Shown: positions 35,767 to 45,654, counted from the first letter of the stretch. The stretch: DNA of 64,000 bases from Rubrolithibacter danxiaensis (GCF_047272945.1 NZ_JBKOPS010000007.1:186001-250000), one strand, 5' to 3'. The notes: generated by a model from the letters alone, not told the origin. Made by a program: numbers and translations.

Positions 35767-37557
35767 TTAGCTATTTCCAGGATAGATGGATAGTCGCAGC
35801 GATTCTTCTTTAAGCCTTCCGTATAGTTCATTTAACTTAAATGGTTTGAGAATATAATCATCTATTCCAACAGCCCTGATCTTTTCGCTCAGGTTTCCGG
35901 AAACAGAAGCTGTCAGGGCAATTATCCGAATCGTTGACTTTTGAGGATCCGCCAGTGCACGAATCGTTTTTGCAGCCTCGTAGCCATCCATAACCGGCAT
36001 ATGCAGATCCATTAGTACCAAATCGTAATTATCTGTCATTACTTTATCTACCGCCTCACTTCCATTGAAAGCAAATACCGGATCAATATTCCATTTAGAA
36101 AATAGTTTTGCCAGCAATACTCTGTTCATGAGATTATCTTCTGCTACCAGAATCCGCAGACCTGAAAGGTTATAATCCTTATCTGTATCATAAAAAGCAC
36201 TTCTTTCTCCTGGCTCAGCCCTTTTAAGTGACAAGTCGAAAGAAAATATAGAGCCAACACCGGGATTGCTTTCAACAGTGATAGCACTGTTAAATAACAA
36301 CAAAAGGCGTTTAACAATTGCAAGCCCTAATCCTGTGCCACCAAAGTTTCGCGTAGTACTGGAATTCGCTTGGGTAAAAGGTTCAAAAATAGTTTCCAGT
36401 TTCTCTGCACTTATTCCAATTCCTGTATCTTTAACCGAAACTCTTATACATATATTCTCCTCATCAGCTGATACTAAATGAACACTAACAGTCACACTGC
36501 CCGCCTGGGTAAATTTGATGGCATTTCCTCCCAGATTATAAATAATCTGAGTAAGGCGTGTGGGGTCGCTGATAACACTTAATCCCACTGCTCTTTCATC
36601 CAGATCCAGCACAAAATCAATCTGTTTTTGTATTGCCTGAAAACGCAACCCCATACTCATCTCGTTAAAGAACCTTTCAATTTCTACCGGTATCTTCTCC
36701 AGCTCCAGCTTTCCTGATCCTAACTTATTAAAATCAAGAATATCATTAATAAGCGTATGCAGACTGTGTGCAGAAGTCTTTAAGATAGTAAGATTTTCCT
36801 CCTGTTCTTTGCTATGTGCATTGTCCAGTAGTAATTCACTAATCCCGATTACTGAATTGAGTGGTGTACGCAATTCATGGGACATGGTGGAGAGAAAGTC
36901 GGATTTTGATTCTACAGCCAGGTTAGCCTCTTTTACTGCTTGCCGAAGCTGTATATTTAAGGCTTCTTTTTCAGCGAGATTCGTATAAAAAGCCTGCCTG
37001 AACAAATAGTGACTTATAAGTATGGTTATAAAATTAAGTACTACAAGAATCTCAAACCCCGGGGATACAAGTTCTGCCGAAGGCATCAGGTTTAATGAAA
37101 ATCCCTGCGGAAAAACTGTATGAATTACTGCAGGAAGAGTTGCTAAAAAAGAATACAGAAAGGCAAAACGAAGCTGTAAGAGATAAAATGCACTTACAAC
37201 CAGCATAAAGATAAATTGTATAGAAATTACATTAATAATTTGTGCATACAGAAAAGCATTTGACCAGATAAGCATTAAACCGGTACAAACCATTGCATGG
37301 GTAAGAGGCTGCACAAATTTTCGGTTTGCTAACAGCACTTTCAGAAAGCTGGTAAATACAAAGAGCATCAGTACTGCTCTTGCCAGTTGATATATCTGCC
37401 CTCCCTGCCACGTTACCGTTAGTACGATGATAACCTTAAGTAACGAGAACAACAGGATGGTGTACAGAATTTTTATTTTAGCTTGTATGAAGGTGTCCGG
37501 TTCGCTACTAAGCAACTTTTTCAAAGACCAGTTAAAAACAGAAAGATGCGGATTCAT
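35767..37557 (-). CDS. Hybrid sensor histidine kinase/response regulator
   Basis: 596 residues: an N-terminal membrane part with about six helices (30-195), a short coiled linker (NLAEKEALNIQLRQAVKEAN), a HisKA domain with MSHELRTPLNS (H227), and a HATPase domain with NAIKFTQAG, DTGIGIS and GTGLGLAI. A C-terminal receiver (about 465-590) has phospho-acceptor D517 in LVLMDLHMPVMDG and DDYILKPF. All catalytic boxes are intact. There is no periplasmic sensor domain, so sensing may be within the membrane. No separate output regulator is next to it, so the downstream partner (Hpt or regulator) must be elsewhere. Confidence 0.93.
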   Translation of the reverse strand: MNPHLSVFNWSLKKLLSSEPDTFIQAKIKILYTILLFSLLKVIIVLTVTWQGGQIYQLARAVLMLFVFTSFLKVLLANRKFVQPLTHAMVCTGLMLIWSNAFLYAQIINVISIQFIFMLVVSAFYLLQLRFAFLYSFLATLPAVIHTVFPQGFSLNLMPSAELVSPGFEILVVLNFITILISHYLFRQAFYTNLAEKEALNIQLRQAVKEANLAVESKSDFLSTMSHELRTPLNSVIGISELLLDNAHSKEQEENLTILKTSAHSLHTLINDILDFNKLGSGKLELEKIPVEIERFFNEMSMGLRFQAIQKQIDFVLDLDERAVGLSVISDPTRLTQIIYNLGGNAIKFTQAGSVTVSVHLVSADEENICIRVSVKDTGIGISAEKLETIFEPFTQANSSTTRNFGGTGLGLAIVKRLLLLFNSAITVESNPGVGSIFSFDLSLKRAEPGERSAFYDTDKDYNLSGLRILVAEDNLMNRVLLAKLFSKWNIDPVFAFNGSEAVDKVMTDNYDLVLMDLHMPVMDGYEAAKTIRALADPQKSTIRIIALTASVSGNLSEKIRAVGIDDYILKPFKLNELYGRLKEESLRLSIYPGNS

Positions 37558-37735
37558 TCGGAAATAGTCTTAAATCGGTTATTCTATCTGTATCTACATT
37601 TACAGACAGCGGTTCTGGTAAATCTTCTCTTAAAAGAGAAAAAATTTACCTAATATAATATAAATTAACCACGCCAAAACTATCCTATTTTTTTATTAGA
37701 AATTAAAATGCTGTAATTATCAGATTTATTTCTTC

Positions 37736-38329
37736 TTATTCTCCAACAGTTCCTGTCTCCACTTTTCCGGCTCGCTTATAATTTGCAATAATAATTCCAC
37801 CCGGAGTAACTGTACTTTCTGTTAATGTAAATGCCGCGGGAATCGGGCCATCGTCAAACAACTTTTTTCCTTTACCAAGGGTCAAGGGGTGAATGAGGAG
37901 CCAGAGTTCATCTGCCAGGTCATTCTTAAGCAGCAGCTGAATAAGCTTACTACTGCCCCAGACTTGAATATCAGAACCTTCTGAATTCTTAAGCTTTTTG
38001 ATATCTGACAGGCTGTTAAGGAAAACTGAATTTTTCCAATCGGAATTTTTCCTTGTAGTGGACAAAACATATTTCGATGCATTATTTATGCCCGGCCATG
38101 CTTTTTCATGATGTGGCCAATAGTTTTCCCAAATTTCAAATGTTTTTCTGCCCAGAAGAACGTCTGCTGGTTGCATCAGTTTTTCCATAAATTTACCAGA
38201 GACTTCGTCATCATAAGGTGCAAGCCAGCCGCCATATTCGAAACCGCCTGAGGTATCTTCCTCAGGTCCTCCAGGCGCCTGCATTACCCCATCCAATGTA
38301 ATCATTGATATTACAATTAATTTTCTCAT
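37736..38329 (-). CDS. Dihydrofolate reductase-family (RibD C-terminal-like) protein
   Basis: 197 residues of the DHFR/RibD_C fold: MRKLIVISMITLDGVMQAPGG, DVLLGRKTFEIWENYWP, IQVWGSSKLIQLLLKNDLAD and LLIHPLTLGKGKKLFDDG. These are the standard blocks of the YwjB/YyaP-type group, probably NADPH-dependent reductases of unknown substrate, distinct from true FolA. Encoded alone between a hybrid kinase and a DUF6340 lipoprotein. Confidence 0.88.
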   Translation of the reverse strand: MRKLIVISMITLDGVMQAPGGPEEDTSGGFEYGGWLAPYDDEVSGKFMEKLMQPADVLLGRKTFEIWENYWPHHEKAWPGINNASKYVLSTTRKNSDWKNSVFLNSLSDIKKLKNSEGSDIQVWGSSKLIQLLLKNDLADELWLLIHPLTLGKGKKLFDDGPIPAAFTLTESTVTPGGIIIANYKRAGKVETGTVGE

Positions 38330-38437
38330 ACGATTTCACCTCCTGGTATAATTTATTTTGTAAAAATCTTTCACAGATAGCAGCCTTGCTACGATACAAA
38401 TTCCGCAGCACGAGTTACAAATTCCCAAGTAGAATTC

Positions 38438-39472
38438 TCACTGCCTCTGATATGCCAATCGCTCCAGCCTTTTGCTCCGATTCTTTAATACATTCAGATA
38501 CTGTAAGGCCCGATTATTATCAAAGTTTTCATATGCCTGCTTTGCATAGTCCTGTGCTCCCTCCATATTTCCCCTGATCTCCTGTATAATGGCCATGTTA
38601 TAAAGTGCCCTTCCCGCTATTTTCGCATTTGGATTCTTTGTCTCCCGGGTCCACATTTCCGCTGCTCCGTCCCAGTTTCCTGTTTGTGCCCTGCGCTTTG
38701 CTGTTTTAAATTTATCATTTCCTCTAACATAATAGATCCTGCTCACCCTGGTTTTATACGGCTCTATACTCCAGGCGTATGACTGTCCAAGTTTATAACT
38801 TTCCTGATTGACCGCTTCCTTTCTACCGGTAATTGCCGAGGCAGCAGCGACAGGATTAATGCCCTTGCCTGTCATGCTTACATTTCCCGTCATATTGAAC
38901 TCGTCGATAATGGTTCTGCTGTTATTGTCGTAGATGCGCCATCCGGTTTTTATGATTGTTTTTGCAGCTGCCTGATGCTCGATTGTGGGAACCTTCAATC
39001 CTATGGGATTTTTAAGAAGTACATTCGCCGTGCTATAGTTGATCTTCGAATCCGTATCGTAGGATTCCAGTGAAAACAGTCCGTCGAGCTGGTATTTAGT
39101 ACATATTTCTGCAATCCGATCCCACGAAAGCGGCTCCGGAAATACCCCGAAATTAGAAGCTTCACATTTTTCACCGGCGAGATACTGTACATCTGTAAGG
39201 CGTTCGTTCTTTCCCAGTTCTTCGTTAAGTCCTATCATAGCCTTTACCGACCCATCCTTATCCAGGTTTTTCCCTTCAGCAGTTAAAACCTCGTCGACTT
39301 TCTCCAAAATAGGCTTTTTGCTGCCAGGCAGGCTTCTGTTAATAATTCCTATTCTTTTCATAGACATAGGAAGTGTTACGGGTGCAGGCTCTGTAACTGT
39401 CAATGTCACATAATTGGTAGAGCGGCAATTTGAAAGAAAAGGTACCAGGAGTACTAAGATCAGATTTCTCAT
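38438..39472 (-). CDS. DUF6340-like lipoprotein with TPR-like C-terminus
   Basis: 344 residues from the ATG at 39472, chosen because LILVLLVPFLSNC then forms a clean lipoprotein signal; a longer frame adds ten residues upstream. The middle contains SWDRIAEICTKYQLDGLFSLESYDTD, and the C-terminus (about 255-335) has TPR-like helices (NWDGAAEMWTRETKN, GNMEGAQDYAKQAYE). This matches DUF6340, an uncharacterised Bacteroidota envelope family. Probably an outer-membrane-anchored periplasmic protein. Confidence 0.78.
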   Translation of the reverse strand: MRNLILVLLVPFLSNCRSTNYVTLTVTEPAPVTLPMSMKRIGIINRSLPGSKKPILEKVDEVLTAEGKNLDKDGSVKAMIGLNEELGKNERLTDVQYLAGEKCEASNFGVFPEPLSWDRIAEICTKYQLDGLFSLESYDTDSKINYSTANVLLKNPIGLKVPTIEHQAAAKTIIKTGWRIYDNNSRTIIDEFNMTGNVSMTGKGINPVAAASAITGRKEAVNQESYKLGQSYAWSIEPYKTRVSRIYYVRGNDKFKTAKRRAQTGNWDGAAEMWTRETKNPNAKIAGRALYNMAIIQEIRGNMEGAQDYAKQAYENFDNNRALQYLNVLKNRSKRLERLAYQRQ

Positions 39473-39699
39473 AAAAATTAAGAATGCGTTAATTTGGTTC
39501 AATTAGTTCTTAAGACTACCGAACTAAAGTAGTAGAAATTTTTTTTATTTCAACGAAATTCCGGAATTTGCAATTCTGAAGCACTTGTCGAACCAATACT
39601 AATCAAACGTGTCGGCTATTAGACAACCTCTTTTCCATCCTAATATCAAATATTATTTGAGGGAGTAACTAGCCGCCTCAATCCTTAACTTTGTGTTAT

Positions 39700-40722
39700 A
39701 TGAAAAAAATTGGATTTCTATCGTTTGGACATTGGTCCGGTCATCCTGCCTATAAAACCCGTACGGCAGCCGATACCTTGCTTCAATCCATAGACCTGGC
39801 TGTTGCAGCGGAGCAGCTCGGTTTAGATGGTGCCTATTTTCGCGTACACCATTTTGCAGCCCAGTTAGCCTCGCCGTTTCCCCTGCTATCAGCCATCGGG
39901 GCTAAAACAAGTAAAATAGAGATCGGAACCGGTGTAATTGACATGCGCTATGAAAACCCCATGTATATGGTGGAAGATGCCGGTGCCGCCGATCTGATCT
40001 CAGGAGGCCGCTTACAATTAGGGATCAGCAGGGGTTCGCCGGAACAAGTGATCGACGGCTGGCGTCATTTCGGATACCAACCTGCGGAGGGGGAAACCGA
40101 TGCAGATATGGGACGCAAAAAAGCGCTGGAGTTTCTGGATAAACTCAAAGGTATCGGCTTTGCCGAGCCTAATCCCTACCCCATGTTTCCCAATCCCCCG
40201 GGCCTGCTACGCCTGGAGCCCCATTCTGAAGGATTGCGGGACCGTATCTGGTGGGGCGCTGCATCAAACGCGACAGCTGTTTGGGCCGCCGAAAACGGGA
40301 TGCACCTGCAAAGCTCTACCCTCAAGTACGATGAAAGTGGCAAACCTTTCCATGTGCAGCAGGCAGAACAGATCAGGATGTATAAGGAAGCCTGGAAAAA
40401 GGCGGGACACCAACGTGAGCCAAGGGTATCTGTTAGCCGTTCTATTTTTGCATTGGTATCCGACGAGGACAGGTATTACTTCGGGCAGCAAGGTAAAGCG
40501 TCCGATAGTTTCGGCTATATAGAGCGTGGCCAACGGGCTGTTTTCGGAAAGAGTTATGCAGCAGAGCCGGATCGACTCATCAGCGAATTAGCTGAGGACG
40601 AAGCCATACAGGAAGCAGATACTATACTTTTGACCATACCCAATACTTTGGGTGTAGATTACAATGTGCATCTATTGTCCTCCATTTTGGAATATGTAGC
40701 TCCCGGGCTGGGCTGGCGTTAG
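39700..40722 (+). CDS. LLM-class flavin-dependent oxidoreductase
   Basis: 340 residues of the luciferase-like monooxygenase family, with GFLSFGHWS at the start, LGLDGAYFRVHHFAAQLASPFPLL, IEIGTGVIDMRYENPMYM and ISGGRLQLGISRGSPEQV. These TIM-barrel F420/FMN enzymes oxidise various organic substrates; F420 use is unlikely in this phylum, so FMN is inferred. The ATG at 39700 is preferred over the TTG three codons upstream, which lies in a -7 box TAACTTTG (39686-39693). GC and Pro/Gly codon use look higher than in adjacent genes, which may indicate transfer. Confidence 0.9.
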   Translation: MKKIGFLSFGHWSGHPAYKTRTAADTLLQSIDLAVAAEQLGLDGAYFRVHHFAAQLASPFPLLSAIGAKTSKIEIGTGVIDMRYENPMYMVEDAGAADLISGGRLQLGISRGSPEQVIDGWRHFGYQPAEGETDADMGRKKALEFLDKLKGIGFAEPNPYPMFPNPPGLLRLEPHSEGLRDRIWWGAASNATAVWAAENGMHLQSSTLKYDESGKPFHVQQAEQIRMYKEAWKKAGHQREPRVSVSRSIFALVSDEDRYYFGQQGKASDSFGYIERGQRAVFGKSYAAEPDRLISELAEDEAIQEADTILLTIPNTLGVDYNVHLLSSILEYVAPGLGWR

Positions 40723-40739
40723 AATAAGGGAAAAGACAG

Positions 40740-40766
40740 AGGGGCTGAAATTATCAAGCCCTTTTT
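40740..40766 (+). terminator. Short terminator after the LLM gene
   Basis: GGGCT / AGCCC stem extended by weak pairs, followed by TTTTTG, 18 bp after the stop codon. Confidence 0.55.
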
Positions 40767-40868
40767 GTCTGACCAAAAGTCAAAACGATAGATTGAAGCA
40801 GATTTAACGATAGACTGGAGCAGATTTATAATCTCTTAACACAATTTCTTTAGGGATTATAAATCCCT

Positions 40869-41120
40869 TTATTCTAAGCTATCTTCGTCCTCTTCCTCCG
40901 GAGTGAATTTGTCTATTTCCGCCCCTATCAGATTGACTTCCGCATCCTCTGTAAAAACAGTAATGTCGGTATCGGGATCTAGCTTTAGCCAAACCCCTTC
41001 TACGTCTTTTTGTATTTTTAAATATTCAATACCCTCTTTGAAAATCGTATAAGTTTCATCCTCTTCAGGGAAGACTGAATATGCTATATCTCCTATTTCT
41101 ATGTCGAAAGGTTCTTTCAT
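40869..41120 (-). CDS. Small acidic hypothetical protein
   Basis: 83 residues, very acidic (C-terminal TPEEEDEDSLE), with alternating strands (DIAYSVFPEEDETYTIF, GVWLKLDPDTDITVF). No family recognised. It has coding-like composition, a proper ATG and no larger ORF on the other strand. Likely a small cytoplasmic beta-rich protein of unknown role. Confidence 0.6.
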   Translation of the reverse strand: MKEPFDIEIGDIAYSVFPEEDETYTIFKEGIEYLKIQKDVEGVWLKLDPDTDITVFTEDAEVNLIGAEIDKFTPEEEDEDSLE

Positions 41121-41392
41121 CAGTGTTAAGCTTATTGTGAACGATTAAGAGCAATCGTACGGGTATTAAATTTCCAATTTTTGTTTTTGTTTTCCCATTT
41201 GCCTGTTCAAATGTATTGACTAAATTGTCTAATAAATATAGGAGACGAATGCCCGGAATCTTATACCCGTTGTTTGCAAACTTGAATGTTCTGCACACCT
41301 CATTCAAGCCTTCTTAACGCTGCTCAGCGCTCCCTTTGGATTATGTCCGCTGAAGCACACAAGTAATAGAGCATTCACTTTACATATAAAAA

Positions 41393-42337
41393 TCAGCCGT
41401 TTTGAACTATCTCTCCCAACTTAGCCACGTCCTGTAAATTATATGGCGTTTCCTGGTAAACGAAGTAATTGAGCCAGTTATTGAAAAGTAAATTCGCATG
41501 ACTTGTCCAGCAAACCAATGGAGCATTCTCCGGATTATCATCCCGGTAATAGTTTTTCGGTACAGGCACACCAAGGCCTTTCTTTACATCCCTGACATAC
41601 TCCTCGTGCAGGGTTAGCGGAGCGTATTCTGAGTGACCGGTAAGATAAAATTCACGCCCGCCCCTGGAAGATATAATGGCGGCTCCTGCATCCGGAGATT
41701 CTGACAGGATTCGAAGATCTTCTTTATCTGCTAAATCCGATTTTAGTATGGTGGTATGCCTGCTATGAGGAATAAAGAACTCATCGTCAAAGCCCCTTAA
41801 CAAGGAGTGGCCCTTTTCAGTTGCAGTATGTTTAAACACCCCGGATAGTTTTTCATCCAATGGCTTTTTTTCTACCCCATAAAAATGATAAAGTGCAGCT
41901 TGCGAGGCCCAGCAGATATAGAGTGTTGAGGTTACGTGTTTTCTGGCCCAATCAAAGATCTCGGTGATCTCCTGCCAGTAGGTTACCTGCTCAAACTCCA
42001 GCATTTCTACAGGAGCACCGGTAATGATCAAACCATCATAGAAGTTCTCCTTTACTTCATGAAAGCTTTTATAGAACATTTCCAGATGCTCTTCCGATGT
42101 ATTTTTAGAAGTGTGTGAATCAAGCCTTAAAAATTCTACTTCAACCTGCAGAGGATTATTGGATAACAAACGAACAAAATCCGTCTCGGCTGTTATTTTA
42201 AGAGGCATCAGGTTAAGTATGAGTACCTTCATCGGGCGAATATCCTGCGTATTTGCCCGCAGATCACTCATTACAAATATGTTTTCCTTCTTTAACAGCT
42301 CTATAGCAGGTAAATTATTCGGAATTTTAACTGGCAT
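41393..42337 (-). CDS. metA: Homoserine O-acetyltransferase (MetA family)
   Basis: A 314-residue protein of standard MetA length and order: MPVKIPNNLPAIELL, VLILNLMPLKITAETDFVRLL, SKNTSEEHLEMFY, YICWASQAALYHFYG with nucleophile C142, and LTGHSEYAPLTL with the catalytic His and Glu. MetA activates homoserine for methionine synthesis. Residue 111 is Glu (GAPVE), the residue reported to select acetyl-CoA instead of succinyl-CoA, so the product is most likely O-acetylhomoserine despite the frequent succinyltransferase name. No riboswitch was recognised in the 125 bp upstream. Confidence 0.95.
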   Translation of the reverse strand: MPVKIPNNLPAIELLKKENIFVMSDLRANTQDIRPMKVLILNLMPLKITAETDFVRLLSNNPLQVEVEFLRLDSHTSKNTSEEHLEMFYKSFHEVKENFYDGLIITGAPVEMLEFEQVTYWQEITEIFDWARKHVTSTLYICWASQAALYHFYGVEKKPLDEKLSGVFKHTATEKGHSLLRGFDDEFFIPHSRHTTILKSDLADKEDLRILSESPDAGAAIISSRGGREFYLTGHSEYAPLTLHEEYVRDVKKGLGVPVPKNYYRDDNPENAPLVCWTSHANLLFNNWLNYFVYQETPYNLQDVAKLGEIVQNG

Positions 42338-42462
42338 TACTTCTCCCTTGTTCTTATTTAACGCGAAAATAAGAATAATAACGCTGAACTCTAAACTAAG
42401 AGAAGCTCTGTGACTGTCTCATGGCAATTCTGAAACATTAATAAGTTATTACGCTAACCTTA

Positions 42463-43605
42463 TTACCTGGAACCTGAAGGCATTTTTTGAGGTTCGGTAG
42501 TAGGGCCATGTACAATAATTTTACCGTTTTTTACATCCATTCTATCAATAAACACTACTCGTTCCGGACCTGTCCTGGTTGTTCGTCCGTGATAAACGCA
42601 AAACATCTCCTTACCGTCCGGAGAGTAAGCGATGCTATTATGCCCGGTACCGGAAACAATGCCACCTTTATCTGTATTCTTACGCAACACCGGATTATTG
42701 TCTGCCTTTTTAAAAGGGCCTAAAGGTGAAGAAGAAGTGCCGTAACCCACTGCGTAATGCTCTCCGCCAAAATGATTAGCAGAATACATAATGTAATAAA
42801 TGCCGTCCTTTTTAAACGTCACCGAACCTTCTGTCCAGCGCCGGTTAACTTCACCGGTAGTTACAGAAAGGCTTTCCCACTCGGCTTGCTTGTCGTTTAA
42901 CTTTACAGGAGGCCGAAGCAATAATACCGGTTGTCCTATCACACCCGAAAAGTCGGGTTTCAGTTCTACACCGTAAACCCAGCTTTCTTCAATTTCGTTA
43001 TACTTACCGCTTTTCCTTGCCTGCTCTGCTATTTCGCTCTTTACAGGATGTTTATAAGCAGCCCGCGAATAATATAAATACGACCTGCCGTCTGTATCAA
43101 AAAACACATTTGCATCAATAATGGGATACCCAGGATCGAAGAGAGGTTTCGGTGCCAGGTCAACAAAGGGCCCTGTAGGTTTATCGGAAACAGCAACACC
43201 AATCCTGAAATTTTCTGCTTCTTTTGCAGGGTTAACCTTCCACTGTGCACTGTAAAAGAGGTAAAACTTACCTTTTACTTCATAAACTTCAGGAGCCCAA
43301 TACGCTCCGCCCCAACCGGCGTTCGGATCGCTCCAGCCATTTTTATTGTCATGAAAATACACCTGTCCTTCCGGCTTCCAATTGACTAGATCTTTAGATG
43401 AATATGCCGAAAAGCCCCGGTCTGCTCCTCCCCCTGTTCCGTACATGTAATACATGCCTTTACTAAATAATACAAAGGGATCACCTAACTCAACTTTTAG
43501 CGGATTTGTATAAACGGCCTCCTGACTGCTTGAATTTGTCTGAGCTATTACAGGCTTCGCCAGCACTTCAGTAAAAAGAATAAAAAGCAATACTATTTTT
43601 CTCAT
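42463..43605 (-). CDS. Secreted glycoside hydrolase family 43
   Basis: 380 residues with a signal peptide (LFILFTEVLAKPVIAQ). The five-bladed propeller motifs are clear: LGDPFVLFSKGMYYMYGTG (catalytic base Asp), WAPEVYEVKGKFYLFYSA, PIIDANVFFDTDGRSYLYY (pKa-modulating Asp) and WTEGSVTFKKDGIYYIMYSAN (acid Glu). All three catalytic carboxylates are present. GH43 enzymes are arabinofuranosidases, xylosidases or related exo-enzymes; specificity is not decidable. No SusCD pair is adjacent. Confidence 0.92.
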   Translation of the reverse strand: MRKIVLLFILFTEVLAKPVIAQTNSSSQEAVYTNPLKVELGDPFVLFSKGMYYMYGTGGGADRGFSAYSSKDLVNWKPEGQVYFHDNKNGWSDPNAGWGGAYWAPEVYEVKGKFYLFYSAQWKVNPAKEAENFRIGVAVSDKPTGPFVDLAPKPLFDPGYPIIDANVFFDTDGRSYLYYSRAAYKHPVKSEIAEQARKSGKYNEIEESWVYGVELKPDFSGVIGQPVLLLRPPVKLNDKQAEWESLSVTTGEVNRRWTEGSVTFKKDGIYYIMYSANHFGGEHYAVGYGTSSSPLGPFKKADNNPVLRKNTDKGGIVSGTGHNSIAYSPDGKEMFCVYHGRTTRTGPERVVFIDRMDVKNGKIIVHGPTTEPQKMPSGSR

Positions 43606-43627
43606 ATAGAACCAATTTCAGTGGTAG

Positions 43628-43659
43628 CAAAACTAAAAAATTAATAAATATCAATGCAA
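43628..43659 (-). promoter_or_regulatory. Promoter of the GH43 gene (TTG, 21 bp, TAGTTTTG)
   Basis: On the minus strand TTG at 43659-43657 and TAGTTTTG at 43635-43628 are 21 bp apart, a good match to the Bacteroidota -33/-7 layout. The leader would be about 20 nt. Confidence 0.6.
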
Positions 43660-43874
43660 TCTGCAAAACCAACTATTCATGCCGGCTTAATATTGGGTTA
43701 ATTTCTGCTCTTCCGAATTTGTAATTCCGGAGAGCGATAGGGTAAAATACTTTAACCAATAGTAAGGAACTATAATGCCGCAATCGACCCCCTAAATTGT
43801 CTTCCTATGCCTCACATCCTTCTTATATAATATCTTAAATTTATACTATCAAATTCACCTAAAAAAGCGTACTT

Positions 43875-44324
43875 ATGAAAACACTGCAATTTACACAGGA
43901 AATTAATGCACCTGCTCAAAAAGTCTGGGATATACTCTGGAACGAAGCCACATATCCCCAATGGACAGCCCCTTTTAATCCCGACCCCAACGGCGGTTCT
44001 GTTATGCAAAGTGATTGGAAAACAGGCGGAAAAACATTCTTCATGGATACGAAGGGCAACGGGATGGTTAGTACCATAAAAACAATGAATCAGCCGTATG
44101 AAATTGTATTTGAGCATTTAGGCGAAGTTATCGACGGAAAAGAAGATACAACGAGTGAAAAAGTAAAGAGTTGGGCAGGGTCTCTGGAAGCATATAACCT
44201 GTCCGAAAACAATGGGGTTACCACTCTTAAAGCTTCCGTACAAACAGGCGAGGAATGGGCAGACATGATGAACAACGGCTTTACTAAGGGCCTGGAAATA
44301 GTAAAGAAAATCTCTGAACAGTAA
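43875..44324 (+). CDS. SRPBCC/AHSA1 domain protein
   Basis: 149 residues: FTQEINAPAQKVWDILWNEATYPQWTAPFNP is the first AHSA1 block, TGGKTFFMDTKGNGMVSTI the second, and a long C-terminal helix ends the START-like fold. Probably binds a small hydrophobic ligand. 21 bp upstream of a DinB-family gene in the same direction, so the two are likely co-transcribed, as in the ArsR run elsewhere in the window. Confidence 0.88.
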   Translation: MKTLQFTQEINAPAQKVWDILWNEATYPQWTAPFNPDPNGGSVMQSDWKTGGKTFFMDTKGNGMVSTIKTMNQPYEIVFEHLGEVIDGKEDTTSEKVKSWAGSLEAYNLSENNGVTTLKASVQTGEEWADMMNNGFTKGLEIVKKISEQ

Positions 44325-44345
44325 ACACCTTTAAAAAATCAGATT

Positions 44346-44870
44346 ATGGAAACTCCCGCAGCCAGATCTCTGGCAGTCATCATCCCCGGCTATCGCATGC
44401 GCAGCCAAACCTTCAACAACATGCTCGCCGGTATTCAGGAAGCGGATGCGCAAATCCGTGTCGAAAATAAAACGAACCATTTCACCTGGATGGTTGGCAA
44501 CCTGGTTAACACCCGGTACTGGCTGGCAGGCATATTAGGTATGCCGGAAAAGGACCCTCATGAAGACTTGTTTAAGGATGCAAAAGCACTGGATATAAAT
44601 GCCATATACCCCTCGCTTGAAGAGCTAAAGAAGGAGTGGCATAAGATATCCCCTCTTTTATATCAAAAGCTCTTACATATTGAAGAGGCAGAACTTCTGA
44701 AGCCCTACGAATTCGGGATGAATATTTCGTACGTGGAAGAGAACAAACTCAACATGGTGGGTATGTGCATAGACCGCGAAAGCTACCTTTTAGGACAATT
44801 AGGCCTGATGCGAAAGATTTTAAATTACCCCGGTGTCAGATACGATGTGGATGATAACTTAGGCTATTAA
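44346..44870 (+). CDS. DinB-family protein
   Basis: 174 residues, helical. The segment NKTNHFTWMVGNLVNTRYWLAG has the first His of the DinB metal site, and the spacing of the following helices fits the four-helix bundle. The expected C-terminal His pair is not obvious (a DRESYLLGQLGLMRK segment occupies the place), so metal binding may be lost or altered. Co-directional with the SRPBCC gene. Function unknown. Confidence 0.75.
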   Translation: METPAARSLAVIIPGYRMRSQTFNNMLAGIQEADAQIRVENKTNHFTWMVGNLVNTRYWLAGILGMPEKDPHEDLFKDAKALDINAIYPSLEELKKEWHKISPLLYQKLLHIEEAELLKPYEFGMNISYVEENKLNMVGMCIDRESYLLGQLGLMRKILNYPGVRYDVDDNLGY

Positions 44871-45168
44871 CTGCTCATAAATTACATCCAAATGTTGGTG
44901 TGGTACGCAGCTGGATTTGTCCGCTGTGTACTTGCACTTTCTTCAAAATTTCTTAACACTAAATCCGGTAACAAAAAATGATGCAGATTTAGAATCTGCG
45001 TTATCTAAAATTTGGAATACTTTTAAGAACATTCCAAAAAGCAAAAATTCCTTTTGTCTTAACAACATGCCTTTGTTCAGTGGAGACTTCGAATCTAACG
45101 AGTAACAAATTTCATATCAAATCGTCAAATTACAGGATTAACTAATTTTAAATACAAAACCTGTTTGA

Positions 45169-45615
45169 ATGACTCTTGAGATTTTTTTACGTTACCTGCA
45201 CTTCATCAGCATTTTTACCGTATTCAGTTCTTTAGTTGCCGAGCATATTTTACTAAAGAAAACGCTAACCCGGAAAGAAATAGGTCGTATTGCAGGAATT
45301 GACGCTATTTACGGCATTGCAGCTTTAAGCATTTTGGTTGCCGGACTAACTTTATGGTTTGGAGATGTAGGTAAACCGGCAGCATTCTATAGCGCTAACT
45401 GGATTTTCCACACCAAGATTACCTTGTTTGTTCTTGTCGGATTGCTTTCTATCTACCCTACTGTATTCTTCATCCGGCAACGGAAAGGCAGTCAGGACGA
45501 AGCAGTTGAAATACCCAAAACAGTATTTCTATGCCTCCGGATCGAATTACTTTTGCTTGTTATTATTCCCCTACTGGCAGCGCTAATGGCTAAAGGGGTG
45601 GGATATTTCGGATAA
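45169..45615 (+). CDS. DUF2214 membrane protein
   Basis: 148 residues with four hydrophobic helices. RYLHFISIFTVFSSLVAEHILL at the start, with a conserved His, DAIYGIAALSILVAGLTLWFG and SANWIFHTKITLFVLVGLLS match DUF2214. The topology recalls small cytochrome-b-like or MotA-like bundles but no function is known. Followed by a strong terminator. Confidence 0.82.
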   Translation: MTLEIFLRYLHFISIFTVFSSLVAEHILLKKTLTRKEIGRIAGIDAIYGIAALSILVAGLTLWFGDVGKPAAFYSANWIFHTKITLFVLVGLLSIYPTVFFIRQRKGSQDEAVEIPKTVFLCLRIELLLLVIIPLLAALMAKGVGYFG

Positions 45616-45654
45616 CAAGTTTAATTTTTTCCTCGCACTAAAATGTCCGGGCTT

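Noticed and set aside
41121..41392. Degenerate copy of the 48 kb repeat
   Set aside because: Only a short CTTCTTAACGCT word is shared; too little to call.
42338..42462. SAM riboswitch upstream of metA
   Set aside because: The 125-bp leader shows no conserved riboswitch helices that I could recognise.
44917..45105. 62-residue ORF downstream of the DinB gene
   Set aside because: It shares words with the 48 kb repeat region (CTTTCTT, TTTCTTAACACTAAA), contains a small hairpin GCAGATT/AATCTGC and has no coding-like composition.
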